From contig NZ_JAGKQQ010000001.1 of the NCBI RefSeq assembly GCF_017939745.1, positions 5,518,001 through 5,582,000 on the forward strand: a stretch of DNA of 64,000 bases, in the 5' to 3' direction. Positions 16,636 through 25,391 of this stretch are shown here, in pieces. Position 1 is the stretch's first letter; every line of letters starts with the position of its first letter. Under the pieces are notes generated by a model. That model worked only from the letters and a program-made list of their open reading frames with translations, was not told where the DNA came from and searched no databases. Position numbers and translations under genes: made by a program. The stretch comes from Gemmata palustris. GTDB taxonomy: Bacteria; Planctomycetota; Planctomycetia; Gemmatales; Gemmataceae.

Positions 16636-17835
16636 ATGGTCCGAACCTTACTCGGCCTTTCTGTAAGCTCCGGGCTGGAAGGCGTGGACGCGACCGCGGT
16701 GCGGGTCGAGGGGTTGGGCCTCGATCTCACAACCCGGGTGGTCGCTGCGCCACGAATCGCCTTCCCGCCCGCGGTACGCGACGTCCTTCGCGCCTCGGTC
16801 GCCTCCCCCACTGCAGTTCCGCCGGAATTCCTCCGGGCCGTGGCCGACACGGTCGTATTTGCCGCGCGCCAAGCCCTGAGTAAAGCGGCGGTATCACCGC
16901 GCGACACGTTCGCGGCGGGCATCCTCGAACCGACCCGGCCCGCCGCCAGCGTTCCGATTGACTGGCCGGAGGTCGCGGAGCGCGTTGCGGAACAGACCGG
17001 CATCACCACATTGCACGGCTTTACCGACCGCGACCGCGCGACCGGCGGCTCTGGGCGCCCCATCACCGCCGCGGCCGACTTCCTGCTTTTCCGTGACACC
17101 ACCGAATCGCGCCTCCTGATTCACCTGGGGGCGGCTTCGACCGTGCTGTTCGTCCCGGCGGGCGGCACGGTTTCCACCGCGTTCGGCTTTGAAGCCGGAC
17201 CGGGGAACCAGTTGCTCGACGCGATCCTCTTCAACGGGACGCGCGGAAAAGAGCTTCCCGCCAGCGTTGGGAAGCACGCGGTCCAGGGGCGGTGCCTCGA
17301 ACCCCTCCTGGCACGCTGGGCGGAACACCCGCACCTCACCCGCACGCCGCCCAAAACGGTCCACGCGGAAGCCTTTGGCCGCAGCTTCTTACTCGCCGCG
17401 TTCGACGCGGTGCGCCAACTGAACGCGAGCCTCCCCGACCTCCTCTGCACCGCAACGCACCTCGCGGCGCGTGCGATCGGCAGCGCGGGGCGCCTCCCGG
17501 TCATGAAGCCGGATGGTCCGCGCCGCGTGGTACTTTCGGGCGGCGGCGTTCGGAACGGCTTCCTGTGGCAACTGGTGGCGAAGCAGTTCAGCGACAGCGC
17601 CGAACGCGCAGAGGCAGTGGGCGTGCCGGCTCTGTCGCGCAACGCAGCCGCGGCAGCGGTATTGACCGCGCTAACCTGTGACGGCGTGGCCGGGAACCTA
17701 CCAGTGCTCACGGGCGCGACCGGCGGGCGCTTGCTGGGCCACATCTGCCCCGGCGACGGCCGCAACTGGGCGCGCTGCGCCGCATGGCTCGCCGATCAAA
17801 CCGGCGAATACCCCCGCGCGAACCGGGCCGCGTAG
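16636..17835 (+). CDS. Divergent anhydro-N-acetylmuramic acid kinase (AnmK-like)
   Basis: A 399-residue ASKHA-fold kinase. AnmK opens and phosphorylates 1,6-anhydroMurNAc in cell-wall recycling. Family marks are present but worn: the N-terminal loop reads GLSVSSGLEGVD where standard enzymes have GLMSGTSxDGxD. The catalytic region keeps Asp133 in DRATGGSG (DxAAGGxG in the family). LIHLGAAS stands for NIGGIAN, AGPGNQLLD for DTGPGN, and VVLSGGGVRN for the C-terminal GGG motif. It follows the Cys-less amidotransferase and precedes an Rpn-like gene by 28 bp. A GlcNAc-kinase-like gene lies 0.9 kb away on the other strand. Activity is plausible but the altered ATP loop makes it uncertain. Confidence 0.78.
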   Translation: MVRTLLGLSVSSGLEGVDATAVRVEGLGLDLTTRVVAAPRIAFPPAVRDVLRASVASPTAVPPEFLRAVADTVVFAARQALSKAAVSPRDTFAAGILEPTRPAASVPIDWPEVAERVAEQTGITTLHGFTDRDRATGGSGRPITAAADFLLFRDTTESRLLIHLGAASTVLFVPAGGTVSTAFGFEAGPGNQLLDAILFNGTRGKELPASVGKHAVQGRCLEPLLARWAEHPHLTRTPPKTVHAEAFGRSFLLAAFDAVRQLNASLPDLLCTATHLAARAIGSAGRLPVMKPDGPRRVVLSGGGVRNGFLWQLVAKQFSDSAERAEAVGVPALSRNAAAAAVLTALTCDGVAGNLPVLTGATGGRLLGHICPGDGRNWARCAAWLADQTGEYPRANRAA

Positions 17836-17863
17836 CAATCCGCAACTCAACGCGAGCTCCGAA

Positions 17864-18760
17864 ATGCCGGAGAACTATTACGACAAAGCGAGCCGGTTCC
17901 TGGCCAAACTCGACCCCGGCGCGTTCTTGAGTTGGCTCCTTCGACTGCCCGCGAGCGATTTCGTCTTTCGCGGTTGGCTCGATACGCGAGGCGTCCCGTT
18001 TCCCGGCGACACGGATCGCGTATCGGATACGGTGGCTCACGTCGAAAACGCTGGTGCGAACGGCGTACCGTGGATCGTTGCTGTTGAATTTCAAACGAAG
18101 CCGGACCCGGAAATGTTCGGCCGACTGATGGGCTATCTGTCCGGGCTGTGGCTCGAACGGAAACCGGACACCGAGCGCGGCAGCCGCTTCCACCTCGGCG
18201 CGGCGGTCGTTAACCTGACGGGAAGTGGTTCCGCGTCGCGCGAGATGATTTGGCCCGCGGCGGGCCTTTACTCGCAACTCCGGGTTGTCGAACGCAACCT
18301 CGAACTCGAATCGGCGGAGGAGTTGCTGGTGGGGATCGAAGCGGGCCATTGGGCGCCGGCACTACTGCCCTGGCTTCCACTCATGTCCGGAGGAGATACT
18401 TCCGACATCATCGATAGGTGGAAGGTGCTCGCTGGAGGCGAACCGGATCGGCGGCGGAAAGCGCAAATGGCCGCGATCGCGATGCTTTTCGCGACCAAAA
18501 CTGGTCGAAAGGCAATTTGGCAGACGAAATTGGAGGGTTGGAACGTGGACGAGTCCGAATATGTGAACGAATGGATGGCTCGCGGTGAGGTCCGCGAAGC
18601 CCAACAACTCATTCTCCGGATCGGCGCGAAGAAGCTCGGCCCGGCGCCGGAAGGTGTTGAGGTCGTGGTGCGCGCGATTCAGGACCGTGCCCGGCTCGAA
18701 CGCATCGCGGACCGGATCTTCGACGCGCCCGGGTGGGGCGATCTCGTGGCGACTGTGTAA
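17864..18760 (+). CDS. Rpn-like PD-(D/E)XK nuclease-family protein
   Basis: A 298-residue protein resembling the Rpn/YhgA-type PD-(D/E)XK group. The core motif fits: Asp near residue 55 (DTVAHVEN), then a beta strand with VAVEFQTKPD (ExQ near residue 74), then FGRLMGYLSGLWLER. The family often has E-x-Q in place of E-x-K. The C-terminal half is helical with repeated Ala, Arg and Leu heptads. Such genes exist as many diverged copies in planctomycete and cyanobacterial genomes and can act as DNA endonucleases. It starts 28 bp after the AnmK-like gene and ends 14 bp from the convergent GlcNAc-kinase-like gene. Fold call fairly good; activity untested. Confidence 0.65.
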   Translation: MPENYYDKASRFLAKLDPGAFLSWLLRLPASDFVFRGWLDTRGVPFPGDTDRVSDTVAHVENAGANGVPWIVAVEFQTKPDPEMFGRLMGYLSGLWLERKPDTERGSRFHLGAAVVNLTGSGSASREMIWPAAGLYSQLRVVERNLELESAEELLVGIEAGHWAPALLPWLPLMSGGDTSDIIDRWKVLAGGEPDRRRKAQMAAIAMLFATKTGRKAIWQTKLEGWNVDESEYVNEWMARGEVREAQQLILRIGAKKLGPAPEGVEVVVRAIQDRARLERIADRIFDAPGWGDLVATV

Positions 18761-18774
18761 ACCGCAGCAGGTTG

Positions 18775-19713
18775 TTACCGCGACAGTAACCGCCGCGCGA
18801 GAACCACCGCACCGACAACGGGGTCGTCCACCAGCCCAACAGAACTGGGGGAGATGCCGCAGGCCCCGAGTTCGCACAGGAAGCAGTTGCGGAACATTTC
18901 ACTTTCGAGCAGCAGCCCGCCGGCCAGTGCCACCGGGATGCCGTCACGCGACAACCCGCCCGCGGCGACCGCCCCGGCCGCTGTCAGGGCCAGTTCGCGT
19001 GCTTCCTGCTCGAAGATTGCGGTCGCGATGGCGTCGCCCGAAGCCGCCGCGGTCAGCACCAGCGGCGCGAGCGCGGCAATCGCGGCCTTGTCCCACTTTC
19101 CCCGGTACACCGCCGGAATAAACTCGCGCGGATCGTTCGAGCCGAGTGCCTTCAGGTAGGTGGGCAGGAGGGCGGTGCGTTCCCCGATGTTGTCCGCAGC
19201 GCGACACGCGGCTCGCAACCCGAGCAGCCCGATTCGGAACGCACTGCCTTCGTCACCCATCAGGTACCCCCACCCACCGGCGCGAGCGTCCTTCCCGTGG
19301 GCATCAAGCGTGAATGCAATCGACCCGGTTCCTGCGATGACCGCCAGCCCCCAGCCCTCGGGCGTGCCGGCCGCGAAGAGGAGCGTCGCGTCGTTCGCGA
19401 TCGTGAGCTTGTCCGAAAGCTGAACGAGATCGGCCCACCCGCGAATGACGTCAAGGCCCTCGCTCCGGTCCACGCCCGCCAGACCGAGCGCGGCGGCCGC
19501 GACCGGCCCGCGGTGCAGCCCGGCCGCCTTGAACGCGGCTACGACGGCCGCGTTCAGTTCCCGGAGCGCGGATTCGACGCCGGTCGCCTGAATGTTCGAC
19601 GGCCCGCCCTCCCCGCGCGCCAGCGCCGCGCCGGTGCGCGCGTCCGCGAGCACGGCCACCGTGTTCGTTGCCCCGCCATCGATCCCAATAACCAACTGTG
19701 CCGAATCAGCCAT
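18775..19713 (-). CDS. BadF/BadG/BcrA/BcrD-type ATPase, N-acetylglucosamine kinase-like
   Basis: A 312-residue ASKHA ATPase related to eukaryotic-type GlcNAc kinase (NAGK). The phosphate-1 loop IGIDGGATNT (about residues 8-17), LGLAGVDR, IANDATLLFAAG, the adenosine-region IAGTGSIAF and GGWGYLMGDEGSA are all present, followed by VALAGGLL near the C-terminus. The likely reaction is ATP-dependent phosphorylation of GlcNAc or a related amino sugar. The start at 19713 places the conserved loop at the N-terminus. Together with the AnmK-like gene it suggests a route for salvaging peptidoglycan sugars, an inference from proximity. Other BadF members activate acyl-CoA dehydratases, but the motifs here fit the sugar kinases better. 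Confidence 0.8.
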   Translation of the reverse strand: MADSAQLVIGIDGGATNTVAVLADARTGAALARGEGGPSNIQATGVESALRELNAAVVAAFKAAGLHRGPVAAAALGLAGVDRSEGLDVIRGWADLVQLSDKLTIANDATLLFAAGTPEGWGLAVIAGTGSIAFTLDAHGKDARAGGWGYLMGDEGSAFRIGLLGLRAACRAADNIGERTALLPTYLKALGSNDPREFIPAVYRGKWDKAAIAALAPLVLTAAASGDAIATAIFEQEARELALTAAGAVAAGGLSRDGIPVALAGGLLLESEMFRNCFLCELGACGISPSSVGLVDDPVVGAVVLARRLLSR

Positions 19714-19834
19714 GCGACTTCCGTTGCTCAAAACCGAATGCGCCTCACCACAAAGATACGAAGGCCACAAGGGGGTACAAAGCTTGTGAGCTTTTGTACC
19801 TCTCGTGGGTCATGCTTGTGGCGAACCCCAGCGC

Positions 19835-22240
19835 TTATTTCTTCGCGTTCTTGACGTATTTATCGAACCACGCGATCTGTTCGTAGAGCACGTGACCGAT
19901 GGACTCGCGGGCCGAGTACCCGTGGTCCTCGTGTGGTAGAAGCACCAGTCGCACGGTGCCGCCGGTCCCGCGCACTGCTTGGTACATGCGCTCGCTCTGC
20001 ACCGGGAACGTGCCCGGGTTGCTGTCCGCAGCGCCGTGGATCATGAGGAGCGGCTCCTTGATCTTCTCCGCGTGGTAGAACGGCGACATCTGGCCGTAAA
20101 TCTCCGGCGCCTCCCAGAACGTCCGGCGCTCGTTCTGGAAGCCGAACGGGGTGAGCGTGCGGTTGTACGCCCCGCTCCGCGCGATGCCCGCCTTGAAGAA
20201 CTTCGAGTGCGCCAGCAGGTTCGCCGTCATGAACGCGCCGTAACTGTGCCCCATCACCCCGACGCGGTCCTTATCGATCCCGAACTCCGCGGCCTTATCG
20301 ATGGCCGCCAGCGCGTTCGCGTTGAGCTGTTCGACGAAGTTGTTGTTCGCGGTCTCGGGCGGGCCGACGATCGGCATGGATACTTCCATCACCGCGTAGC
20401 CTTGTGTGAGGAAGAACAGGTGCGAATAGCCGGTCACACTCGTGAACCGGTGCGGCGACCCGGTGACCTGACTCGCGGTGTCCGCGGACGCGAACTCGAC
20501 CGGATACGCATAAAACGCCGCCGGGATCTTGGTGCCTTCCTTGTAGTCCGGGGGCAGGTGCAGCGTGAACGAAATCGTGGTACCGTCCGCGCGCTTGGTG
20601 GTGACGAGTTGCTTCTTCGCTTTGCGCAATTCCGGTGCGGGGTCGGTGTTCTTCGTCAGTGCCTTTTCGTGGGTGCCATCGCGGTAGAAGTAGTTCGGCG
20701 GCTCGCTCACCGATTCGCGCCGAACGAGCACCTTCGTCCCCGACACGTTCAGCACCCGAACCACTTCCTCGTACACGCCTTCGGGACAGTGGTAGAGGCG
20801 CTCGGCCTTCATCGTTTTGAGGTCGTACTTGTCGAGGAACGGGCGATCGCCCTTCGAGGTCGAGCCGTCGCCGCGCAGGAAGAACGTGTCGCCGGCCGGG
20901 TCGCCCGCGGTGCGGACGACCGTGTGCCCGCTCGGGAGTTGCCGCATCACCGGTGTACCCGGGTCGCCGTAGTGGTCCTGGACCGAGCGCTCGAAGAGCA
21001 GTTTCGGTTCGGAGGCGAGAATCGCGGTGCTCGACGCGAGGAACGTGCGCCCCCACTTGCGGTCGCGGTCGTAGTCACGGACGAGCATCCGATTCCCGTT
21101 CGGGAAGAAATCTATCCCCGCGAACCGCTGTTCCACCTTCAGCAACTCCGTGCCCCTAATTTCGCCGCCGGCCGTTGCGGTGAAGAGCGCGTCGCGGTGC
21201 GGAACCTTCTTCTTGGGGTCGCCGTCGTCCTGTGCTTCAGCCCAAATGAGCGAGTGCGGAAGGGTCGGCACCCACCGAATCGAGCGCGGACCGGTCGGCA
21301 CGCCTTCGATGGGTACTTTGTCTTGCAACGGCAGTTCCGCAACGGTGCCGTCCTTCGTGCCGCTCGCCTTGTAGACCTCGACCGCGCGCGGGAACGCGGA
21401 GTAGGGGTGCAAGTACGAGAACGGCTTCTGTACGCTGTAGACCAGCAAGAACTGGCCGTCCGGCGACGGGTCGGACCCGATGTGAATCGCGGGCTTCCCG
21501 ATGTTTTGAATCGCGGGCTTCTCGGCCTCGCCACTAATGACCGCGAGTTGCGACGTGCAGTAATACTCGAACAGCGCCGCGTCGTGCGGGTCTTTCAGCA
21601 TGTCCTGGAACGTGCGAACGGGCGCGGCCCTTCCGCCACTTTCTTGGATGACCGGTCCGACCGGTGCGATCGGCGGAGTGGGCGCGGCCCCGCGCCCTTC
21701 GGGAACGAGTTGCACGAGCAGCGATCGGCCGTCCGGCATCCACTGCGCGGATTCGCCGATGGCCGCGTTCAGCCGCACGCCCTTCACTTTTTCCAGTTTC
21801 AGTTCGTCGAGCGCGCACACCCACAGTTCGATGCCAGCGTCCGTGGTGCTCTGGAGCGCGAACCGCTTGCCGTCGGGCGACCACATCGGGAGCCCGATCT
21901 TGGCCTTCTCGGGCAGGACGATCGGCTTCGGTTCGCCACCTGTGATCGGAATCAGCGACAGCCCGGTCACGCGCGTGGGCCGTGCGGGGCCGTTCGTCTT
22001 GGGGTTAATACGCAGCCCCGCGAGCCGGAGCATTGGCGCTGCGACTTCTTCGATCGAAGGGTAGCGCGCGGATTGCACGAGTAAGAGGTTCTCGCCCGTC
22101 GGACTGATCGACAGGGCTGGCGGCGCGGGCGCGTCCAGAATGTCGGTGACCGCTTGCGGCGGCTTCTGATAGCCCTCTTGCCCGAAGGCGTCCACGGAAA
22201 TGCTCAACGCGCACACCCCGCACAACAACAGACGAAACAT
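19835..22240 (-). CDS. Exported S9 family peptidase (prolyl oligopeptidase type)
   Basis: An 801-residue serine peptidase with signal peptide (LLLCGVCALSISVDAFG). The N-terminal two thirds is a beta-propeller with repeated GEPKPI, SPDGKRFAL and DARG-type strands. The C-terminal alpha/beta-hydrolase domain holds the nucleophile in GHSYGAFM (Ser near 663), Asp in GAADSNPG (near 737) and His in PHEDHGY (near 771). It probably trims peptides in the periplasm; homologues are close to glutamyl or dipeptidyl endopeptidases. A hairpin lies between its stop and the GlcNAc-kinase-like start (19774-19800). The opposite-strand ThuA-like gene begins 176 bp away across a perfect 28-bp inverted repeat. Confidence 0.93.
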   Translation of the reverse strand: MFRLLLCGVCALSISVDAFGQEGYQKPPQAVTDILDAPAPPALSISPTGENLLLVQSARYPSIEEVAAPMLRLAGLRINPKTNGPARPTRVTGLSLIPITGGEPKPIVLPEKAKIGLPMWSPDGKRFALQSTTDAGIELWVCALDELKLEKVKGVRLNAAIGESAQWMPDGRSLLVQLVPEGRGAAPTPPIAPVGPVIQESGGRAAPVRTFQDMLKDPHDAALFEYYCTSQLAVISGEAEKPAIQNIGKPAIHIGSDPSPDGQFLLVYSVQKPFSYLHPYSAFPRAVEVYKASGTKDGTVAELPLQDKVPIEGVPTGPRSIRWVPTLPHSLIWAEAQDDGDPKKKVPHRDALFTATAGGEIRGTELLKVEQRFAGIDFFPNGNRMLVRDYDRDRKWGRTFLASSTAILASEPKLLFERSVQDHYGDPGTPVMRQLPSGHTVVRTAGDPAGDTFFLRGDGSTSKGDRPFLDKYDLKTMKAERLYHCPEGVYEEVVRVLNVSGTKVLVRRESVSEPPNYFYRDGTHEKALTKNTDPAPELRKAKKQLVTTKRADGTTISFTLHLPPDYKEGTKIPAAFYAYPVEFASADTASQVTGSPHRFTSVTGYSHLFFLTQGYAVMEVSMPIVGPPETANNNFVEQLNANALAAIDKAAEFGIDKDRVGVMGHSYGAFMTANLLAHSKFFKAGIARSGAYNRTLTPFGFQNERRTFWEAPEIYGQMSPFYHAEKIKEPLLMIHGAADSNPGTFPVQSERMYQAVRGTGGTVRLVLLPHEDHGYSARESIGHVLYEQIAWFDKYVKNAKK

Positions 22241-22313
22241 GGCTGCCCTCCCGAACGTCGTTCAGGCAGTGTACCCGCCCGGCACGCGAGCGTATACTGA
22301 GGCCCGTTCCTCC

Positions 22314-22387
22314 CCTGGGACCGCGGGCGTCCCGCCCGCTGCTTCGGACTAACTCAAAACAGCGGGCGGGACGCCCGCGGTCCCAGG
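22314..22387. repeat. Perfect 28-bp inverted repeat between divergent genes
   Basis: Arms 22314-22341 and 22360-22387 are perfect complements (core GGGACCGCGGGCGTCCCGCC) with an 18-base loop. It lies between the divergent S9 peptidase and ThuA-like genes, 28 bases before the latter's ATG. There is no T-run. The self-similar GGGCGTCCCGCCCG core resembles dispersed REP-type elements. Confidence 0.75.
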
Positions 22388-22415
22388 AATGCCACCCTCA
22401 CCCATCGTACACGCT

Positions 22416-23429
22416 ATGAAACTCTCTCGATTCGCTGCCCTGCTCGCTCTCGTCGCGCTCCCGCGCTCGCTCGCGCGGAAGACAAATCCGTCGCTCGAAG
22501 GCGGCGACGGTCCCAGGAAGGGCAAGCACATTGTCCTCGTGAGCGGCGACCAGGAGTACCGCTCCGAAGAGGCGCTCCCGCAGCTCGCGAAGATCCTCTC
22601 CAAGCACCACGGGTTCAAGTGTACGGTCCTGTTTACGGTGGACCCCAAAGACGGAACTGTCAACCCAAACATCAACAACGTTCCGGGACTCGAGGCCCTC
22701 AAGACCGCCGATCTCCTGGTGATTTTCACGCGGTTCCTCAACCTGCCCGACGACCAGATGCAGCACGTCGTTGATTACGTGGCCGCGGGGAAACCCGTCG
22801 TGGGTCTCCGCACCGCGACGCACGCCTTCAATATCCCGAAGGACCGGAAGTTCGCGAAGTTCTCGTGGAGCAACGGCGAGGCGGACTTCAAGCAGGGCTT
22901 CGGCAAACAGGTGCTCGGCGAAACGTGGGTGGCACCACGGCTCGCACGGCAAGGAGGGCACGCGCGGTATCGTCGTGAAGGGACAGGAGAAGCACGCGAT
23001 CCTGAAGGGAATTGCGGCCGGCGAAATCTTCGGGACCACGGACGTCTACACGGTCACGCTCCCGCTACCCGGCGACAGTACGCCCCTCGTGTTGGGGAAG
23101 TGACCGAAACGCTGAAGCCCGAGTCGAAGGCCGTGAGCGGGAAGAAGAACGACCCGATGATGCCGGTCGCGTGGACCAAGACCTACAAGGGCGAGGGCGA
23201 TAAGGCCGGTCGCGTGTTCACGACCACGATGGGCGCGTCGCAGGATCTGGAGTTCGAGGGCACCCGACGCCTGATCGTGAACGGGTGCTTCTGGGCGGCG
23301 GGTTTGGAATCGAAGATCCCTGACAAAGCGAACGTGGATCTCGTGGGCACGTTTAAGCCGACGCCCTTCAAATTTAGAGGTAACGCCGACTGGAAGCCCG
23401 GCGTCACACCGGCCGACTTGCTCAAGTGA
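22416..23429 (+). pseudogene. ThuA-like (trehalose-utilisation family) gene with paired frameshifts
   Basis: An exported ThuA-type protein (class I amidotransferase-like fold, DUF1080-neighbour type) that appears damaged. Good family sequence runs from HIVLVSGDQEYRSEE to KQVLGETWV, then switches frame. Bases 22933-23100 encode HHGSHGKEGTRGIVVKG and following family-like sequence in the +1 frame, which would stop at TGA 23101. After 23100 the original frame resumes with VTETLKPESKAVSG and runs to 23429. One extra base near 22932 and one missing base near 23100 explain both switches. As written, the gene stays open for 337 codons but about 56 internal residues are scrambled. The signal-peptide end (LARKTNPS against a nearby ARAEDKS in another frame) may carry a third change. 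Sequencing error is possible. Confidence 0.75.
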
Positions 23430-23883
23430 GAATCCGTGTTCCGGTCGTTCGGCCGTGTCGGGTGCAGTTAGCTCGGTGGTTTCCACCAGGATGATGTTGC
23501 GTCATCCGAGCACTTGCTTTTCGACCCTCCGCGGGGACCGCTGTTCCAACACCGCTATCCGGACGATTTGGGAGCGGATCAAGAATCCGCTCCCAATCGG
23601 GGCCAAAGTCGAGTGCGTGCTTGTGGCCAATAGCGTGATGATCCACGGACCACTTCCTGCTTGAGCGCGGTATCGAATAAGTTATCCTGCTGGACGTTAC
23701 ACAGACGGTTGCCGGTCGATCTCTGCACTCGTTTGTTTCAAGGGACAAACGAGTGCAGAGATCGACCGGCAAATTCTAAGTTCGGTTCTCGTCGAACGTC
23801 TCGTCCCTCCAGTGGTCCGGGCAACTGATACGCTCGAAGAGAGCGGCGCAGAAGGGGCCGGTAGGGTTCCAGAAAGTCAACGA
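23430..23883. repeat. Non-coding stretch with two hairpins
   Basis: No credible gene. Two inverted repeats stand out. TTGGGAGCGGAT (23568-23579) pairs with 23585-23596. A perfect 26-bp pair, 23711-23736 and 23745-23770 (GCCGGTCGATCTCTGCACTC at its start), has an 8-base loop. The second lies about 110 bases before the start chosen for the next gene. Both may be dispersed palindromes. Confidence 0.65.
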
Positions 23884-25119
23884 ATGGTGAGCACACACGA
23901 TACCAACCCCGCGAACTGGCAGAAGACGCTGTCCGCTGCGTGGAGCAGTCTGGCACTCGGTACAGCCGGCTGCGGGTTCGTGCTTTACATGGGTTGGTCC
24001 GAATACCGGGACAAGGGAACCCTCGATAGCAACGCGCTGACCGGAATGGGTATCGTCAGCCTCGCTTCGCTCATGTTTCTCGCGTTTGGGGCCATTTTGT
24101 TGCCGCGGGCGCGGCAGGAGGGCCGACAGCAACAGGCCGTCCGGGACGCGACGACCCGAGATACCGCGGTTGTTCCGGACGGGGAGCAACACTGGACCCC
24201 CGGTGCCGGCGTCACCGGGCACGGTGGCCGACCGCTGGTGCCCGAGGGGGATTACTTCGTCGCCCCGCCGCCCGAGATCGGTGCGCCGATCAGCGCCTAC
24301 ACGTCCCTTGTCAGGGGAACCCGGCCACGTGCCGCAGGCAAGGTTCGGCTCGCAAGTTCGGTTCTCGGTGCCCTCGGATTCCTCCTCGGCTGGCTCGTGA
24401 TGTCGGTTCTGGAGCCGAAGGACGCAACCGCCGCTCCGGTCGGTGGTGCGGTCCTCGGTCTCCTGGGTTCGGCGCTGGGGTTGGGGTGGGCGCGGTTCCA
24501 GCATGCGTGCAGTTACGTGGGCACGGGCGGCGTCGCACGGTACATCTGTGTCAACAACCGTCAGCACCTGCGAGAGAGCGAAGTCTTCCTCTTTCGGGAC
24601 GCGACGGCCCTTCGCACCGCCCTGACGCGGCACTACCGGAACGGGGCGTATCAGGAGACCGAGTTCCGCTTCGATTGGGTCGACGCGGACGGACAAATCC
24701 GGTTCCAGACCGCAGACACGTACTACGGTTCGGCGGACGGGCAGAACCCCTGGGCGCACATGCCCTACCAGTGGGCGTGTGCGGCGGAAATCGCCTGGAC
24801 CCAGTACCGACTCGAGAACTTGTCCGACGAACTCGCCCGGCACGGGGCTATCCGGTTCAATCTGGACGGTTCCAATTGGCTGGCCGTTGGCCCGGACGTT
24901 CTGGACGTCCACCGCGGTGGCGAAACGGTTCGTTGCGCCCGAGAGGACATCTGGCAGTTCCATCTGTCTGAAGGTACCTTCACGGTTCGGGTACTCGGCG
25001 GACAGAAAGAGTGGTCCGGGCCGGGCCGCGCCTACACGTTTAATTTCGACGATGTGGCTGATGTTCGCCTCTTCGTCATAGTCATGGACCGGCTGCTGGG
25101 AATTGAGTTGCGGACGTGA
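23884..25119 (+). CDS. Membrane protein of unknown function
   Basis: A 411-residue protein I do not recognise. Two hydrophobic segments lie near residues 20-35 and 55-75. A polar linker follows, then a second hydrophobic pair (about 160-185 and 195-210: GALGFLLGWLVMSVL, VGGAVLGLLGSALGLGW). The C-terminal 200 residues are soluble, with YVGTGGVARYICVNNR, two aromatic strands (ETEFRFDWVDADGQI) and a final VRLFVIVMDRLLGIEL. This looks like a membrane anchor with a cytoplasmic beta-rich sensor, perhaps PH-like: the segments FLFRDATALRT and FDDVADVRLF are the kind seen in bacterial PH-like domains. ATG 23884 is preferred to GTG 23812. The gene is isolated between hairpins and a convergent kinase gene. 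Confidence 0.65.
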   Translation: MVSTHDTNPANWQKTLSAAWSSLALGTAGCGFVLYMGWSEYRDKGTLDSNALTGMGIVSLASLMFLAFGAILLPRARQEGRQQQAVRDATTRDTAVVPDGEQHWTPGAGVTGHGGRPLVPEGDYFVAPPPEIGAPISAYTSLVRGTRPRAAGKVRLASSVLGALGFLLGWLVMSVLEPKDATAAPVGGAVLGLLGSALGLGWARFQHACSYVGTGGVARYICVNNRQHLRESEVFLFRDATALRTALTRHYRNGAYQETEFRFDWVDADGQIRFQTADTYYGSADGQNPWAHMPYQWACAAEIAWTQYRLENLSDELARHGAIRFNLDGSNWLAVGPDVLDVHRGGETVRCAREDIWQFHLSEGTFTVRVLGGQKEWSGPGRAYTFNFDDVADVRLFVIVMDRLLGIELRT

Positions 25120-25391
25120 TTGAGGCAGGTGGAAGCGGAACTGCACGACAGCCGGGCGCTCGGTCGTGCCCGTCCAGTCAACGTCACGCTTCAGGTGCTG
25201 TAACTTGAGACGTGAGCAATCGGGGTTGGTCTCAACTTACAACTGGTGACTGGGGCTGTCTCACAGACAATCCCGCGGGTCGCGGTTCCATCCGCGACTC
25301 GGACGATATCGTCCGGGCGGTGCCGTGAGCGCTCCGCACCCCAGGTTCAGAAGTAACCGCACCCGGCACGGTCGAGCGACCGGAACGGCAT

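Noticed and set aside
22314-22387. CRISPR repeat
   Set aside because: Single inverted repeat without direct repeats or spacers; none of the hairpins in the window occur as evenly spaced arrays.
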